Source of the DNA: Lineolata rhizophorae
Lineage: Eukaryota > Ascomycota > Dothideomycetes > Lineolatales > Lineolataceae
Length of the DNA stretch: 64,000 nucleotides
Assembly (NCBI GenBank): GCA_010093515.1
Contig: MU001670.1
Location: 1,580,003 to 1,644,002, forward strand
Direction: 5' to 3'
Shown: in pieces, positions 1 to 11,137 of the stretch
How positions within the stretch are numbered: the first letter of the stretch is position 1
Layout of the letters: each line of letters begins with the position of its first letter
Notes under the pieces: model-generated
The model's database searches: none
What the model was told of the DNA's origin: nothing
Seen by the model: only the letters and a program-made list of their open reading frames with translations
Made by a program: the position numbers and the translations under genes

Positions 1-289
1 CGGCCATCTCGCGCAGCATATCCTTCGTAGGGGGGAATCCTCGCGCGTCGAGGTTGAGTATGTGTTCGATTATCGCCTGCTCTTCTATAGGCGTGAGGTT
101 CTTGCAGTTGGGTTGGCAATCGCGTCGGAAGGATTTTTTAGCGCGTCGGTCGATTAGCGTGGTTCGGGGGACGTTGTAGGCCAGGGCAGCCTCTTGTACT
201 GATTTAATATCGCGTTTCTCGATAGCTTGAAGAGCAAGCTTAATCCTAGCTTCCTGCGCATTAATATCTTTGCGTGGTTGTTGAGGCAT
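1..289 (-). CDS. Pogo/Fot1-type transposase, N-terminal part (runs off left edge)
   Basis: An open frame starts at the ATG at 289 and stays open to the window edge (about 96 codons, no stop). It begins MPQQPRKDINAQEARIKLAL and continues with a psq-type helix-turn-helix around residues 15-50 (SVQEAALAYNVPRTTLIDR). The start of a second, CENP-B-like HTH follows (LTPIEEQAIIEHILNLDARG). This order is the N-terminal DNA-binding half of fungal pogo/Fot1/Pot2 transposases of the Tc1/mariner superfamily; the DDE catalytic half would lie to the left, outside the window. The visible part has no stop or frameshift, so the copy could be fairly young, but completeness cannot be judged. A domesticated pogo-derived gene is an alternative. 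Confidence 0.8.
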   Translation of the reverse strand, partial: MPQQPRKDINAQEARIKLALQAIEKRDIKSVQEAALAYNVPRTTLIDRRAKKSFRRDCQPNCKNLTPIEEQAIIEHILNLDARGFPPTKDMLREMA

Positions 290-463
290 TATACTGGTTC
301 GTCTGGGATGATGCGGGATCGGTGGGCGCTGTCGGCTCGGTGATATTGACGACTCGGTGATGAAACACGTTAATAGTTAATGTGCTTGTATTATGGGTGT
401 CAGCCACCTGAAGTTCCAGAATCTAGCGCTTCCGGTAATGCCCAGAAAAATAGGACGCTGCTG
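1..463 (-). mobile_element. Pogo-superfamily DNA transposon, 5' end
   Basis: The transposase frame at 1-289 is preceded by about 170 bp of untranslated sequence. On the minus strand, from 463 inward, this begins CAGCAGCGTCC and is directly preceded by TA at 464-465. Pogo-family inverted repeats commonly begin CAG and insert at TA, so I place the outer end at 463. The matching repeat lies outside the window, so the boundary is an inference. Confidence 0.5.
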
Positions 464-685
464 TACAGTAGTTAATCATGCAATGTTAGTAACAATACAT
501 CCGCCAGAAAAACCTGCCTTGTGAGTTGAAAGTGGCCGTGCTCTCCACATACTTCCCCTCTCGACATTTGAACTACATGCGGCCTTTGCATATTATGTCT
601 CAGTCTCCATCGCGGTACGGCTGGAACACAAGCGCTTCCGACTACATGGACGGCCCAAACCTAATCGCAACGTGACAGACAAACC

Positions 686-2708
686 TTACCACGCAATCTC
701 AATAATGCCCTTGTCACAGCCAGCCAACAATCTCCCCGAGCCAAAACGCCTCCCAACAGTCCCTACTCCCCCGTCGTACATCCGCTCATCTTCATCGGCT
801 CCCTCCCAGGTCTCCTCAGGTCCGTATCGCCGTACGCTCTTCCTGTCGCACTCGGTCTCCTCTCCACAATCATGGGTCCATTCTTCCGACCACACCGAGT
901 CACCCTTCCAGTCTTCGGCGTCCTGCTCCATATCGACAAACTTCAAGCTCTTCATGCGAATCCTCCTGGACCTGCCCTCGGCGTGGCCCAATATTCGCAG
1001 CGATGGGTCTGCCATGACTACCTTAAAGTCCACCCGCCGAAGAAGCTCACCGCTCATCATTGCGTATATGTTGACAAATCTATTGCCACTAGTCACAGCC
1101 ACGAGACCTGGTTGGCCTTTCGAGGCGTCACCCGCCACGTCCATCGTGACATCCGGGTCTGCGGCGTTCACATAGTCGCGATAATGAACCAGAAGTGGCT
1201 GCTGGTTGCTCCGTCGCAATCTAATGTCATACAAGGCGACGGCATTAGGGAATCCGGCGACAACAAGGCGCAGTCCGGAGCCGTCAGCACGGCGTAGGGC
1301 CGCAGCGGCAGCCGGCTTGTGATCGAGATCGACATGACGGAAAGAGAAAACACGTCGCATGGAGCCCGTATAGAAGACGTAGATGCTTCCGCTCCGACAA
1401 CCGACGGCGATAAGCGACTCGGAGAGCCACGCGAGCGAGAGGATCTCGGACTGCACTCGGAAGCGAGGCTCCGCACCTCGTCCCCGAATAGAGTCTAGCA
1501 TATTTATAATGAAGACATTTTCACCCACACTAACAGCAGCGCCCGGATGTTGAAGATGGAACGACCCGTGCTCAATCTCGAGCCGGCCATCAAAGTAGCG
1601 TGGATGCCGAATAAAAGGGTTAAGGGCGACTCGGTCGTAGTCCTCAAAGCCGTCTGTTATGCAGCCAAAGTTGTGTGGACTGTAACGATACTCGTCATCA
1701 TCGGTATTTGGTCGGATAAGGTCGGTAGGGGACAAAAGGTCGATGTAGTGGTGGCCAGTACAAGCGCCGGTGACTGAGGTTACGCATTGGCCTTCGGTTT
1801 CAGAGGCGCGTAAGACGGTCATATCAGGAACATCGACGAAGCTATAATCGCCGGTGTATTTGGCGACGTCGAGCTGATGGGTCGGAGGGTAGGGTACAAG
1901 ACCGCCGCAGAGCGTATGACGGCCTCGAGAAGAAAACGCGGCTTGGCGGGCTGTGCTCATTCGAAAAGGAAGGCATGCGAGCTGAGTGGACCTATATACC
2001 TCAGGGGAGCTACGTCTGTGATGAAGCAGCACAAAGATGACCTGGCCGACCGGATCGTAGGCAAAATTCTCTAAGTCACCTCGCTGCCCTATATGCAGTG
2101 GCCCCTTAGGCTCGAGCACTGTCGCCAGAAGCCTACGAGACTTGCATTGGCTCCCGATGAACCTCGCACGTTCGTTCATAAGCCAAGACTGCCGAGGAAA
2201 GTTCCCAAGTTCCCGTCCATAGCCAATCGTAGCTAAAGGGGAGGAGAGAAGTTTCGAACGACGGAGTCGCTGGGTTGCGACAAGCTTGGTCCATTTTGCA
2301 CGCTCTTGCTTCTACAAGGCCCAAGTTAGCGTACGCATGGACAAACCATCAGAGAGTTTAGGAGCTTTCGCGTCGAACACAGGAACCACGTATCCACGTG
2401 ACGCTTCCACAGTCTCACGAACGCCCGAAACGCAGAAACACTTGTTGGATCACATACCTCGTCATCGTTCCTTTTTCTCTTCTCGACGTTGTCCCACGTG
2501 TATTTAGCTGAGGTGGGAGTTTCATGTTTACTCTGCCCGATCTTGAAATACCTCTGCTTCTCTTCGTCTGTGTGGCATAACGTCAGGCGTCGGCGATAAA
2601 CTAGGAGCCGCAGGAAAACAAAGTAGAGCAAAGAGAAATCCAAGCACAAGACTATCGCAAAAGCAATTACGAACCCCAGAAGAAGCCGGGAAGCGGTGGC
2701 TTTGACAT
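686..2708 (-). CDS. WD40-repeat protein, DCAF4-like (3 exons)
   Basis: Three exons are proposed: 2708-2675, 2567-2458 and 2311-686, giving about 589 aa. Exon 1 reads MSKPPLPGFFW and joins in frame to DEEKQRYFKIG, matching the remembered family N-terminus (LPGFYYDPEKNRYFKI). Exon 3 enters upstream of the first internal Met (2179) and reads KQERAKWTKLVATQRLRRSK. Introns are 107 and 146 nt; intron 2 has a GCTAAC branch-like site and ends TTGTAG. The C-terminal half contains degenerate WD40 blades, for example around LAWLSESLIAVGCRSGSIYV, VAGFPNAVALYDIR and a terminal LLAGCDKGIIEIAW. Family knowledge points to DCAF4-like beta-propellers, substrate adaptors of CUL4-DDB1 ligases; that role is inferred only by similarity. 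Starting at 2179 would lose the conserved N-terminus. Confidence 0.8.
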
Positions 2709-3590
2709 CCTGGCTGGCAACCCCGAACCTCGAGCTTAGGTGGTGGGATGAAAGTTAGAAGTAAACCCAATCAGCAAGAAAATAATATACAGGCCGTGCT
2801 AGGTGCAGCCAAAATGCCAAGGAACGGCCTAGTTAGTTTATCCGAGTCGGAGCCGACACAGTAATATTGGGGCGTTGTGCGCAATTCACCCTTTTTTCTT
2901 AATAGGACACACCCAAACCCAAGACATATTGGTGGAGGTTGGTGAGTATTGATGCATGTGCAATCTTCTTTTCTCTAGTAGATGATAGACGAGGTGGCAA
3001 AGCGCAGGATGGTTTGATGGTGAAGTCTAAGCCACCAATGCTAGGCAACAAGCGAACACTTCTCATTGGAAAGACAAAAATGAAAACAACACAGTTGGTA
3101 CCTAATATCCACAACTACTAACTAGGTTAAAGTCAAAGACAAAAGCTATATATGCGCAGCACACTACTTGTTAACACATTGTTAGAAGAGCTATATTAGA
3201 CACGTTCCAAGCTAGACACTATATTCCATGAGCACCACAGAATCTGCTCGGCAAAATTCCAGAATCAAGTGCAGAATTAAAGTGTAGAGAAGGAGTCGTA
3301 CAACAAGACCTTGCGCAAGCTATATTAAGTGGGCTTCGACTTTGGACAGAGTCCAGCAGGATCAAGCCAGAACAAACAGTACATGCGATTTACGCTCTTA
3401 TACTGGAAGTTATATCCACGACAAACATCTAAACTAAATCTGTATCTACTGTATACTGCTAATATTCGGTAATAAATACAACATGCTTTCTAAAATTATT
3501 CCAACAAAAGGATACACACGTATGGAGCCTCACAGTTACCGCCAGTGGCCATGCGGAGGAAGAATTCCTTACGCCACGGTCCATTAGCGA
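2709..3590. other. AT-rich intergenic stretch
   Basis: No convincing coding sequence is seen on either strand. It holds the promoter and 5' leader of the DCAF4-like gene on the right and then AT-rich sequence with scattered stops. Confidence 0.5.
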
Positions 3591-3599
3591 GTTTGAACT

Positions 3600-4830
3600 C
3601 AACTCGTTGCGTTATTATTCCCCATACTCGCTTTCTCATATCTCTGCGATCTCTGTCGCCCCCTCATCGCTGATGTCTCTCCAGAAGTTGTCATTATTGA
3701 GGGCATCGAATGGCGCGACATCTAGTATATGTCCACGGCTAGATTTGTCTGCTTTAGTTTGTTGAACGGTGATTATTTCTGGCAGCCCAATGGCTGCCTT
3801 ACAAAGCGCTTATACTTTGCTAACATGCGTTCTAAAATTTGGAATGCTAGTTTAAGGGTTCCAAATCTATCTATTTCCTAATACTAGGAAATCCCAAATC
3901 TGCTCCCTACTCGCATACGGCTATGCTGCTAGTTCCTCATCTCCCCATCCGTCTGTCCAACTCCCACCGAAATCCATAACCCAGGCATTGCCACTGGTGT
4001 CTACAATAACATTACCCGCTTTACCGTCACTCCATACGACACCAATCTCGTGCAGCATCCTCACGATCTCCTATATTGGAGATGCCTATTTCTTCTTACG
4101 GGCGCTCGTAATACCTCCCATATCGAAATTTTCTAAGGACAGTAGTGTTGTTGTCCGATTGAATGAGGCCTATGAGCCTCGGCACTCGAACGGAGAGAGG
4201 GAGCCCAGAGTCCGATATAGCCTTGAGACAGGTAAATTCTCGCTTTACCGCGCTTTTGGTTTGATTGACGGCCAGCTTACAGTATTGTTCCTCGCCGCAA
4301 ACACGGACACTCATGATAGCGTTCCTTCTAAATTACTCTAGAACTTGGACCGCCGAGGGGGAGAAATGGGGTAGAGTCTAGTTATTTGTTTCAGAACCTT
4401 AATGAGGTGTTGAGAAGAATTCGGCGCCGTCTCGCTTGATAAGTTTTGCAGTTCTATTACTGATGACTAGTTGGAAATAGAAGGTCCGAGGGTTCAAGAA
4501 AGTCTGTAGGTCCACTTGCTGCGTCCATTCTATCAGTAACGGGAAGAATCTGTCGAAAAACCGGTTGGCGGGCTTCGCAAACGCTGTCGGCAATCTTTTC
4601 TTGAGTATCATCTATTTCGAGCTCATCTCGAGATTCGATGACCGCATCAAGCCTTCTGAGCAGTGTATCTTCCACAGAGGAACCTAGCAACAGGTTGTGC
4701 GATAGAAGGACCTAGAAGCGTTGGTTATTGTAGCTAATAGAGAGCTCGCAAGCAGACACGATGCCGTAGTCAATCTATTCCACCGCACAAAGAATAGGAC
4801 CATCTGTTGAAAGCATATTGAAGAAGGAAA
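3600..4830 (-). pseudogene. Decayed fungal protein-kinase-like gene
   Basis: Read on the minus strand, fragments in changing frames reconstruct a kinase-like order. About 4815-4500 gives an N-terminal part (CELSISYNNQRF, then RRLDAVIESRDELEIDDTQE). At 4314-4130 there is an N-lobe-like piece (TKSAVKREFTCLKAISDSGL, then VRVPRLIGLIQSDNNTT). At about 4065-3930 there is a catalytic-loop and DFG-like piece (VWSDGKAGNVIVD, then WVMDFGGSWTDGWGDEELA). This resembles fungal-specific kinases with RVPxLLGL N-lobes. Stops sit where TGG or CAG would be expected (TAG after CAVE and after NNQRF), and there are several frame changes. A 54-codon open stretch at about 3790-3630 (including SRGHILDVAPFDALNNDNFW) may be a further piece or a separate relic. 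It is not functional. Confidence 0.7.
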
Positions 4831-7179
4831 AGGTCAAGACGTTGTGATGACGAGGTATCTAGCTTTTAAGCTTCAGTATGGAGAGCGATCATGTCATAGA
4901 CAAGATGCTGAAGGAGGGGAATCGGTGAAAGTTTCATATAAGCCGACAAGGTAATCTTACTTAAGAGAGCATTACTAAGGAAGCCAGCCTTCAGCTGGAT
5001 GGACAGATAATAGTGATTACGACGAAACTGTGACCCATTTATTTCAAGTGTATCGTGAATCGTGAACCTCGTAGATAGCGGTAGCAGTCACGAGTTCCGC
5101 GCCGTATGAAGCTGGCACCATGTTTGCTTCGTTCGGCTACCCCAAATACGTAGATCGTAGAGCGAGTTTAACACTCCCTCTACAACTTCCACAATTAGGT
5201 TCTGTTTAACACTGCATACTCTATGACGCCCAACAAGGGAAATCCCGTGATAGAACCAAAAGGCAGATTCTTAACTAGGCAATCTCTGGGAAAGAGGGTA
5301 AAAAGCGGATATCGCGCCAGAAGGTTGGCTGTTACTAGTGTCGTACACTCATGCGGCGCACGGGAAGGACAGAGCAACTAGAAAGTATGAGAGGAAAAGA
5401 AGGGGGTAAAGAGCTGGTTCTTGTAAACAGGTCAAAAGCGAGGGGTCGCCTCGCTTGGCGACTATGCCCTGAGGTGATTTCCCGTCAAGATAACAACAGC
5501 TTAAACTTTCGGCCGCATCTGTGGCACATTTGCCATCGTCTCCAACATTGCTGCAAGTACAATCTCTTGATAGTTAATTCTACCCATCCCCGAAAAAGCA
5601 CGCCGATCATGTTTTCGAACAATGATAGTGCTGTCAATCGCAGGACTGGTAACAATGGCTTCGACCCCTAATCAGGTACAGGCCGCGGAGCTAAACAATT
5701 CCAAAGGCTAGGCTCAAAGGATCAAAATGAAATAAGAGGTCATTACTTGAGATGCCACTAGATATCCGCACTATACCGGCAGGCCGGAATATGAATTCAG
5801 CATAAGAACAGAGTACCACAGAAGATGCGTATCTTCCACCACGGCAAGTTGTCATTCATAATCGAGGCGATGAGCGCGCGTCCTCAAATGATCCGCCGAG
5901 CACAGTTCCATATTTCGTGGCCGGAATAATTCTCTCTTCTTCCAGGTTTTCGCGAGAGAATTTCGGTGACTTGGTACATTTACTCCTCTGAATCAGACAA
6001 GGAAGTATGGCCTCCAATCCTCGTACTGGATGCGACCAAAGGGCAGTATAAGATCCATCAATTTCTTGAACGACGTCAGGTCGCGTCGTTGGTAATTGGA
6101 GTACCCCACCCTACGAGGTTGCCACACTCTCAGACAAATGCCCACCATACTTTGCTGCAAACATACCATAATTTGGCAAAGGTTGGCAAGACTCTCATCG
6201 CGCACATTCGACTACGATATGGATTGCTTCCTTAACTCGAAAATGGAAAGTCGTGATAATGGGACATAACAACTGAGGCTAAGGAAGAAGGGAACTCGAC
6301 TTAGCGATATGGTGGTAACGAATTTCCAGATATGCTCGAAGGGTCGAACGTTAGACGCATAACGGGCACACCAATAATACCCAGGCTCAAGCATAACTGG
6401 CGCAGGAAAATACGTTCTTGACTACAATGGAACTTGAGCTTAACTTCAAGCACTTTGCTAGCTTAGTGCCTTCAACGAGAGGAACCAGGAAAGAACTGCT
6501 AGGCTGAATGGCGACAATATCGGCGACGAAAATGCGGAACGCCGTGATGAAGGCGAAAACAGATCAAAGCTGGAGCATGTCGCATAGCAAACACGCGACA
6601 AAAAAGCTTACGGCACGCGAGCAGCAAAAGGCCCAGACCAGCTTTTTAATTCTCCGAGGAAGGGGCGCTTCAAATGTCGGGTCTCTCAGGGACCGTTCTT
6701 TCGCGCAAGATGGCCGCATACGCCATGTCCAAGGAGCAGTAAAAACTGAAGTATTTGTCATTAAGGAGCGTCTAGTTGGGGTCGACCAGGCAATACCTCG
6801 GAAAAAGCCATAATTGTGCGTGTAGACAGGCTAAGGCGGCCCTCGTAAAGCAATGACAATTGGACGGAAAAGTCTCGGGAGATGGCTGACTGAAGTGGAG
6901 TGATGGCATCGATGGAGTTTTAGTCACCGTCCCGGGATCGCCCGGGCGAATCAGCGCGTATCGGCCGACCTCGCCGACCAGAAAACGTCACCATCGCGTT
7001 CCTTGACTCTTTTATCGCCGAACGATAAATATTCTGCTGTCGACTGGCGGCGGAAAAATCACATCGTCAGCTTCGAATTTTCTTATTCCCTTGCTCTCAC
7101 TCTTTACGCATCTGGTCCTAGGGGAAGAAGCGTTTAAATTTTTGGAGTCTTCGTTAGACCGGCGGATAGGCTAGACACC
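4831..7179. other. Intergenic region with possible unidentified gene relics
   Basis: Most of this stretch is low in coding signal. On the minus strand, a stretch of about 75 open codons without a Met runs from about 6085 to 5862 (including LPTTRPDVVQEIDGSY and KSPKFSRENLEEERIIPATK). Another minus-strand segment at about 5650-5540 reads GRINYQEIVLAAMLETMANV and is followed by stops. They look like remnants of one or more decayed genes but I cannot name them. About 6840-7179 is GC-richer and is the likely RCF2 promoter and leader. Confidence 0.4.
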
Positions 7180-8069
7180 ATGAAGATTCTCACCAAGGAA
7201 GAAGAGGCTGCCCACTACAGGTACGTTTTCCTGACGATTCGGCTCGATCCGTCTCCGCAACGAGCCATTAAGTCCTCCCAACACATCCATAAGCAGTTCT
7301 TAACACCTCTCCTACAGGGCTACACTCAAGGGGGGCACCATTGGCACTATTGTCGGCACCGTCGCAGGCGGCGTCGGCGTCTGGGCGGCCAGCCGCCGCT
7401 TCCCCGCTTTCAACTCTCTGACGATCCCGTTCAAGACGTTCCTGGTCATCTCGTCGGGCACCTTCCTCGGCATCGTGCAAGCGGACCGCTCCTCGGCCGC
7501 CTACGACGAGGCGCACAACCCCAACAAGCGCTTCCTGGAGGCGCGGCAGGCGCGGTCCGCCGAGGAGGAGGCCGAGGCGGCTAAGCCCGCCCTGCAGCGC
7601 GTCAAGCAGTGGGCCAGCAAGAATCGGTACCCCATCGTGTTCGGCAGCTGGGTCGCCAGCATGGGCATCGCTCTTGCCATCGTCAATCGGAATCGCTACC
7701 TTACGGCGTCGCAGAAGCTGGTGCAGGCGCGTGTGTACGCGCAGGGGTTGACCGTGGCGGTGCTGCTAGCCAGCTTCGCGTTCGAAACGAATGATGCGCG
7801 CCAGGGCAAGGGTCGATGGGAAACGATCAAGGTGCTGGATCCGAATGATCCGGAGCACAAGCATTATATTGAGAAGAAGATTCATCACGAACGCTACGAG
7901 GGCGAGGATCTTTGGAAAGGTATGCCAATTGGCTTACGAGTATTGTATTCTCAAGACCGATACTAACCAAGTCGGCATAGATATGGTGGCTGCAGAAGAA
8001 CGCCGGATAAACGAGAGAAAGGAGGCTGCAAAGCGGTTGGAAGACAAGAAGGCGAAAGAGAAGGCATAG
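7180..8069 (+). CDS. RCF2: Respiratory supercomplex factor 2 (HIG1-domain protein)
   Basis: Three exons (7180-7220, 7318-7919, 7981-8069) encode 243 aa. The N-terminus MKILTKEEEAAHYRATLKGG matches the Rcf2 family, which begins MKIL and has a conserved HY before the first hydrophobic segment. Hydrophobic segments follow at about residues 20-40 and 45-62. The HIG1 domain lies at about residues 105-165 with two membrane spans and a loop QKLVQARVYAQG in place of the usual QRRQ-type motif. The tail is charged and helical (AAEERRINERKEAAKRLEDK). Rcf2 sits in the mitochondrial inner membrane and supports assembly and activity of the III-IV supercomplex and cytochrome oxidase. Intron 2 (7920-7980) carries a perfect TACTAAC branch site at 7961-7967. 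Yeast Rcf2 is of similar length (224 aa). Confidence 0.93.
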
Positions 8070-9248
8070 AAGTAATCTTTTAACGGAAACTTATTTCTTT
8101 CCGCTCTTGGACCTATTTGAGTAATGACGGCCTCGAAATTATATTGCATGAACGGCCGAGAGCGTTTTAGGGGTGCGGTTGTTGTATCAGTACGGCTGAT
8201 TTTCCTTTTTGGCTCTTGTGTACTTTTGTGTGGAGACTACTTTCTATTTCTTTTTGTAAATAGCATTTCAGGTGGACTGGGTTTAAAAGGCTTGTTGTTT
8301 TAGGCGTTAATTCGAAATGATGGTTCAGCCTCAGGAGCTCTGTATTTCACATGAATAAGTACTAAAGCTTACGCCTAAGTATTTACGATGTTCCAAGTTG
8401 GCAGTAGAGGTGACAGTAATCAGACGACTTATTGCTAGTGAGGTAGTATTGCTAGATACGCAAATAGTAATGCTAGATTTTATGCAGTATAGATAGATTA
8501 ATGTAGGCGGATCGAAGCACTTCTAGTAGAATAGCAGTAACTTCCAATTGGCTTCATGCCTGCTACTTTTGGTGTCTACTCAAACACCCCACATTTCTAC
8601 CGTCTGCAAAATTCAAGCATCGCTGACCAGTCTGCCCAGCCACGCAATACTTACTGTTACGTAGATAAAATAAATGAGCGGAACGTTCCCCCAAAACAAC
8701 ATCAGGGGATACGGACAATAATCTAGACCGTAGCTAATACTAACCAAACTATCTAAAGTATCACCAAGACCTCAAATGTTGTTCTTGCATCTATAATCAT
8801 CCATAATCAGAGATTCCAACAGACGCCAGGCGCGCCATCGCTCGTACACGATTAGAAAAGAAAATGCGAAACGGCCAACGAGAAGAGAGAAGAGGTATAT
8901 TGCAATACTCAGAAAGAAGAAAATAAAAGTAAATCGTAACCAGGTAAAATAGCCAGAGAGGTACCCCCCCAACGTTTTAAGATCTCCCCCAAAAGAACGC
9001 CTTAGATTCGCCAACACGTCCTTCCCATTTGGCAGGTCCCTTTTCCTCTACAGGCATCCAGAGTGTCGCTTGCTGGCGTCCTTGAACGAATGACTTCCCC
9101 CAAAACCTCGGTGCGCCTTCGCCCTAGTCAGCCACTATTCTCATACTACGTCTTCATCCTCCCCCAACTCCAACCAACTCCTCCCGCTCCTTAATCCCAC
9201 CCGACTCATTCCCTCGTCATCCCGATCACTCCTCCCGTTCCCCCTTTC
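8070..9248. other. Convergent intergenic region (3' ends of RCF2 and Pth11-like gene)
   Basis: This is AT-rich sequence between two convergent genes. A hydrophobic 81-codon frame at 8772-9017 (-) has no recognisable domain and lies in low-complexity AT-rich sequence, so I do not call it a gene. Nothing else is seen. Confidence 0.5.
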
Positions 9249-11137
9249 CTATCGCACACCTCTAATCGTATCATGTGGCACGGCACTCTCGCCCCTCTCA
9301 GACCTCTCCTCCCCATCCATATATTCCACCTCCATCATAAACTCCCTCTTCTGAAACACGCCATTATTCCTCAGCGAAGACGTGCTCCGCGTGCTCTCTG
9401 CATCCTCCAGGCCCTCCCTGTCACTGCCACCGCTTCCCGCCTCACCACGTCTTGGCGTCGATATCGTGGTCGTGGTCATGGCCGTATTCGCTATCGTGGC
9501 GCCGTGGTTCTTCCCGCTCTCGCGCCCCAAAGATCCGCCGTTCGCCGTCGGGACGTAGCCTGGGCGCTCCGGCGTCCCGCTATACACGCGCGTACTAATT
9601 ACGTTCGTGGTATCGGGAATGAGTCTTAGCTCTTGTCCATTACCGCCACCATGTCCGACGCCACCATCAGCCACGCCAGCCGACACGGCGGGGGCGGCCG
9701 CGCCTTTCTTGCCCGCCGTCGTCGTTGGCGTCGTGCCCAGGGTGAGACTCTCGTCGACGGAACTCAGCACCTGGCTCTCTTTCCCGCTACCGCTGAGCTT
9801 GGAGATCTTGCTGCGGAATCCGCTAGCCATGTGGTGCGAGCTGCTGCGTCGGCTCGAGCGTCCGATGGTGAACCGGCTAGCCTTGCTCTTCGCGTTGGAG
9901 GAACCCGACGCTCCGTTCGAGAGCTCGATCTCGCGTTGCGTCATGCCGGCGCCCATGTGGCCCGTCTGGAGGTCGGCGAGGAAGGAGTGAATACGCGGAA
10001 TGGCGGCTGTGATCACGGAGAGGTGGGTCGTAACGATAAGGAGAAGCACAGCGTCGAGAGCGGCGCCTATTATTTGTAAGGTGTTAGCGGGTCAACTCTC
10101 CGAGGTGGACATGGGGTGGATATGGGGAGGAAAAGAGGGCAAAGAGACGCACGAGTTTGGTCTTCGGAGTCGAGAGCGTGAATGGTAAAAATGAGTTGAG
10201 CGATTGCCGCACCGACAGCCCTGTGGAAAACGGAGAAGTCTTGTAGTCAGTCGCCCTGCCTCTGAATAAAATGTCTAAGACATAGACGAGCTGGAATGCT
10301 GAGACATACAGGAACCTCAAGCTGAAGCTTGCAATGACCGCCAATCGCATTTGCAAGCTGACATTGAGGTGCCAAATAGTCGGCAGAATGTATAATGATA
10401 AGATTGCATCCGAAACCGCATTCAGAATGATGATAGGATACGCCAATCTACCCTTCGAGGCACAATGCGAAGGCAGGTAGTCCCACGGATTTGGCATGCC
10501 GCATTGGAAGGCCGTGCCGAAGAGCGAGAAGAGGAACCAGATGGTGACAAGACCGTATAGACAGGATATGCCTAGAACGCTCTGATGCGGCGCTAGACGC
10601 ACATAAAGAAGGATCACGGAAAACTTGGCGAAGACCATAGCGAAGATCGAGAGGAAATTGGCGGCGTAGATATACTGCATAGTACGGTCAATTTCCGTTC
10701 CTGCTTTCCACTTTACAGCAAATCATTGTATGAAGGCTAGCCAGAACTCACCTTGAAATAACGTTCAATTTCCGATGTGGTAAGAGCGTCCATGTGCTGG
10801 CCCAGACCTGCGTCCGCCGCCTTCCCTACTAAGATGCTTGTGATAATTGCGAATGTCTGAACTACTGTAAGCCCGAAGAACAGAGGAAAAGATGAATACT
10901 ATACTTTCCAATGCAATTACAAAGCAAAAGTCCAACAAAAATAGAGATACAACATACCATTCCTATAATAAACGTCGCATCGTCGAGACCAAGATCCAGC
11001 CGCCGTCTTAGCACGGTGTAGATACGCAGAGCTGCCGTTGACAGCGTGATAAACAGGAAGATGTACGCTACGACCAGAGCAACTGGGCCACGATCCTCTG
11101 GGGAGAGATCCCCAATGGGCGCTATGGTCCCCGACAT
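9249..11137 (-). CDS. Seven-helix rhodopsin-domain membrane protein (Pth11/SAT4-like)
   Basis: Five exons are proposed: 11137-10958, 10856-10752, 10674-10316, 10220-10153 and 10066-9249, giving about 509 aa. Residues 18-270 hold seven hydrophobic helices. Family landmarks include LRIYTVLRRRLDLGLDD after helix 1, a PFQC/PW/C-like loop (FQCGMPNPWDYLPSHC), and helix 7 ending TAAIPRIHSFLADLQTG. The small exon 4 restores the helix-6 sequence AVGAAIAQLIFTIHALDSED between SFSLR and RAALDAV; both joins keep frame. The donor of intron 3 (GTTCCT) is weak, so alternative splicing is possible. The cytoplasmic tail of about 230 residues is rich in Ser, Gly and Thr and is likely disordered. The family includes Pth11-type surface receptors, but most members have no known ligand. 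Specific function is unknown. Confidence 0.85.

Noticed and set aside
8772-9017. Hydrophobic 81-codon frame on the minus strand
   Set aside because: Hydrophobicity comes from AT-rich codons; there is no family match and no supporting context.
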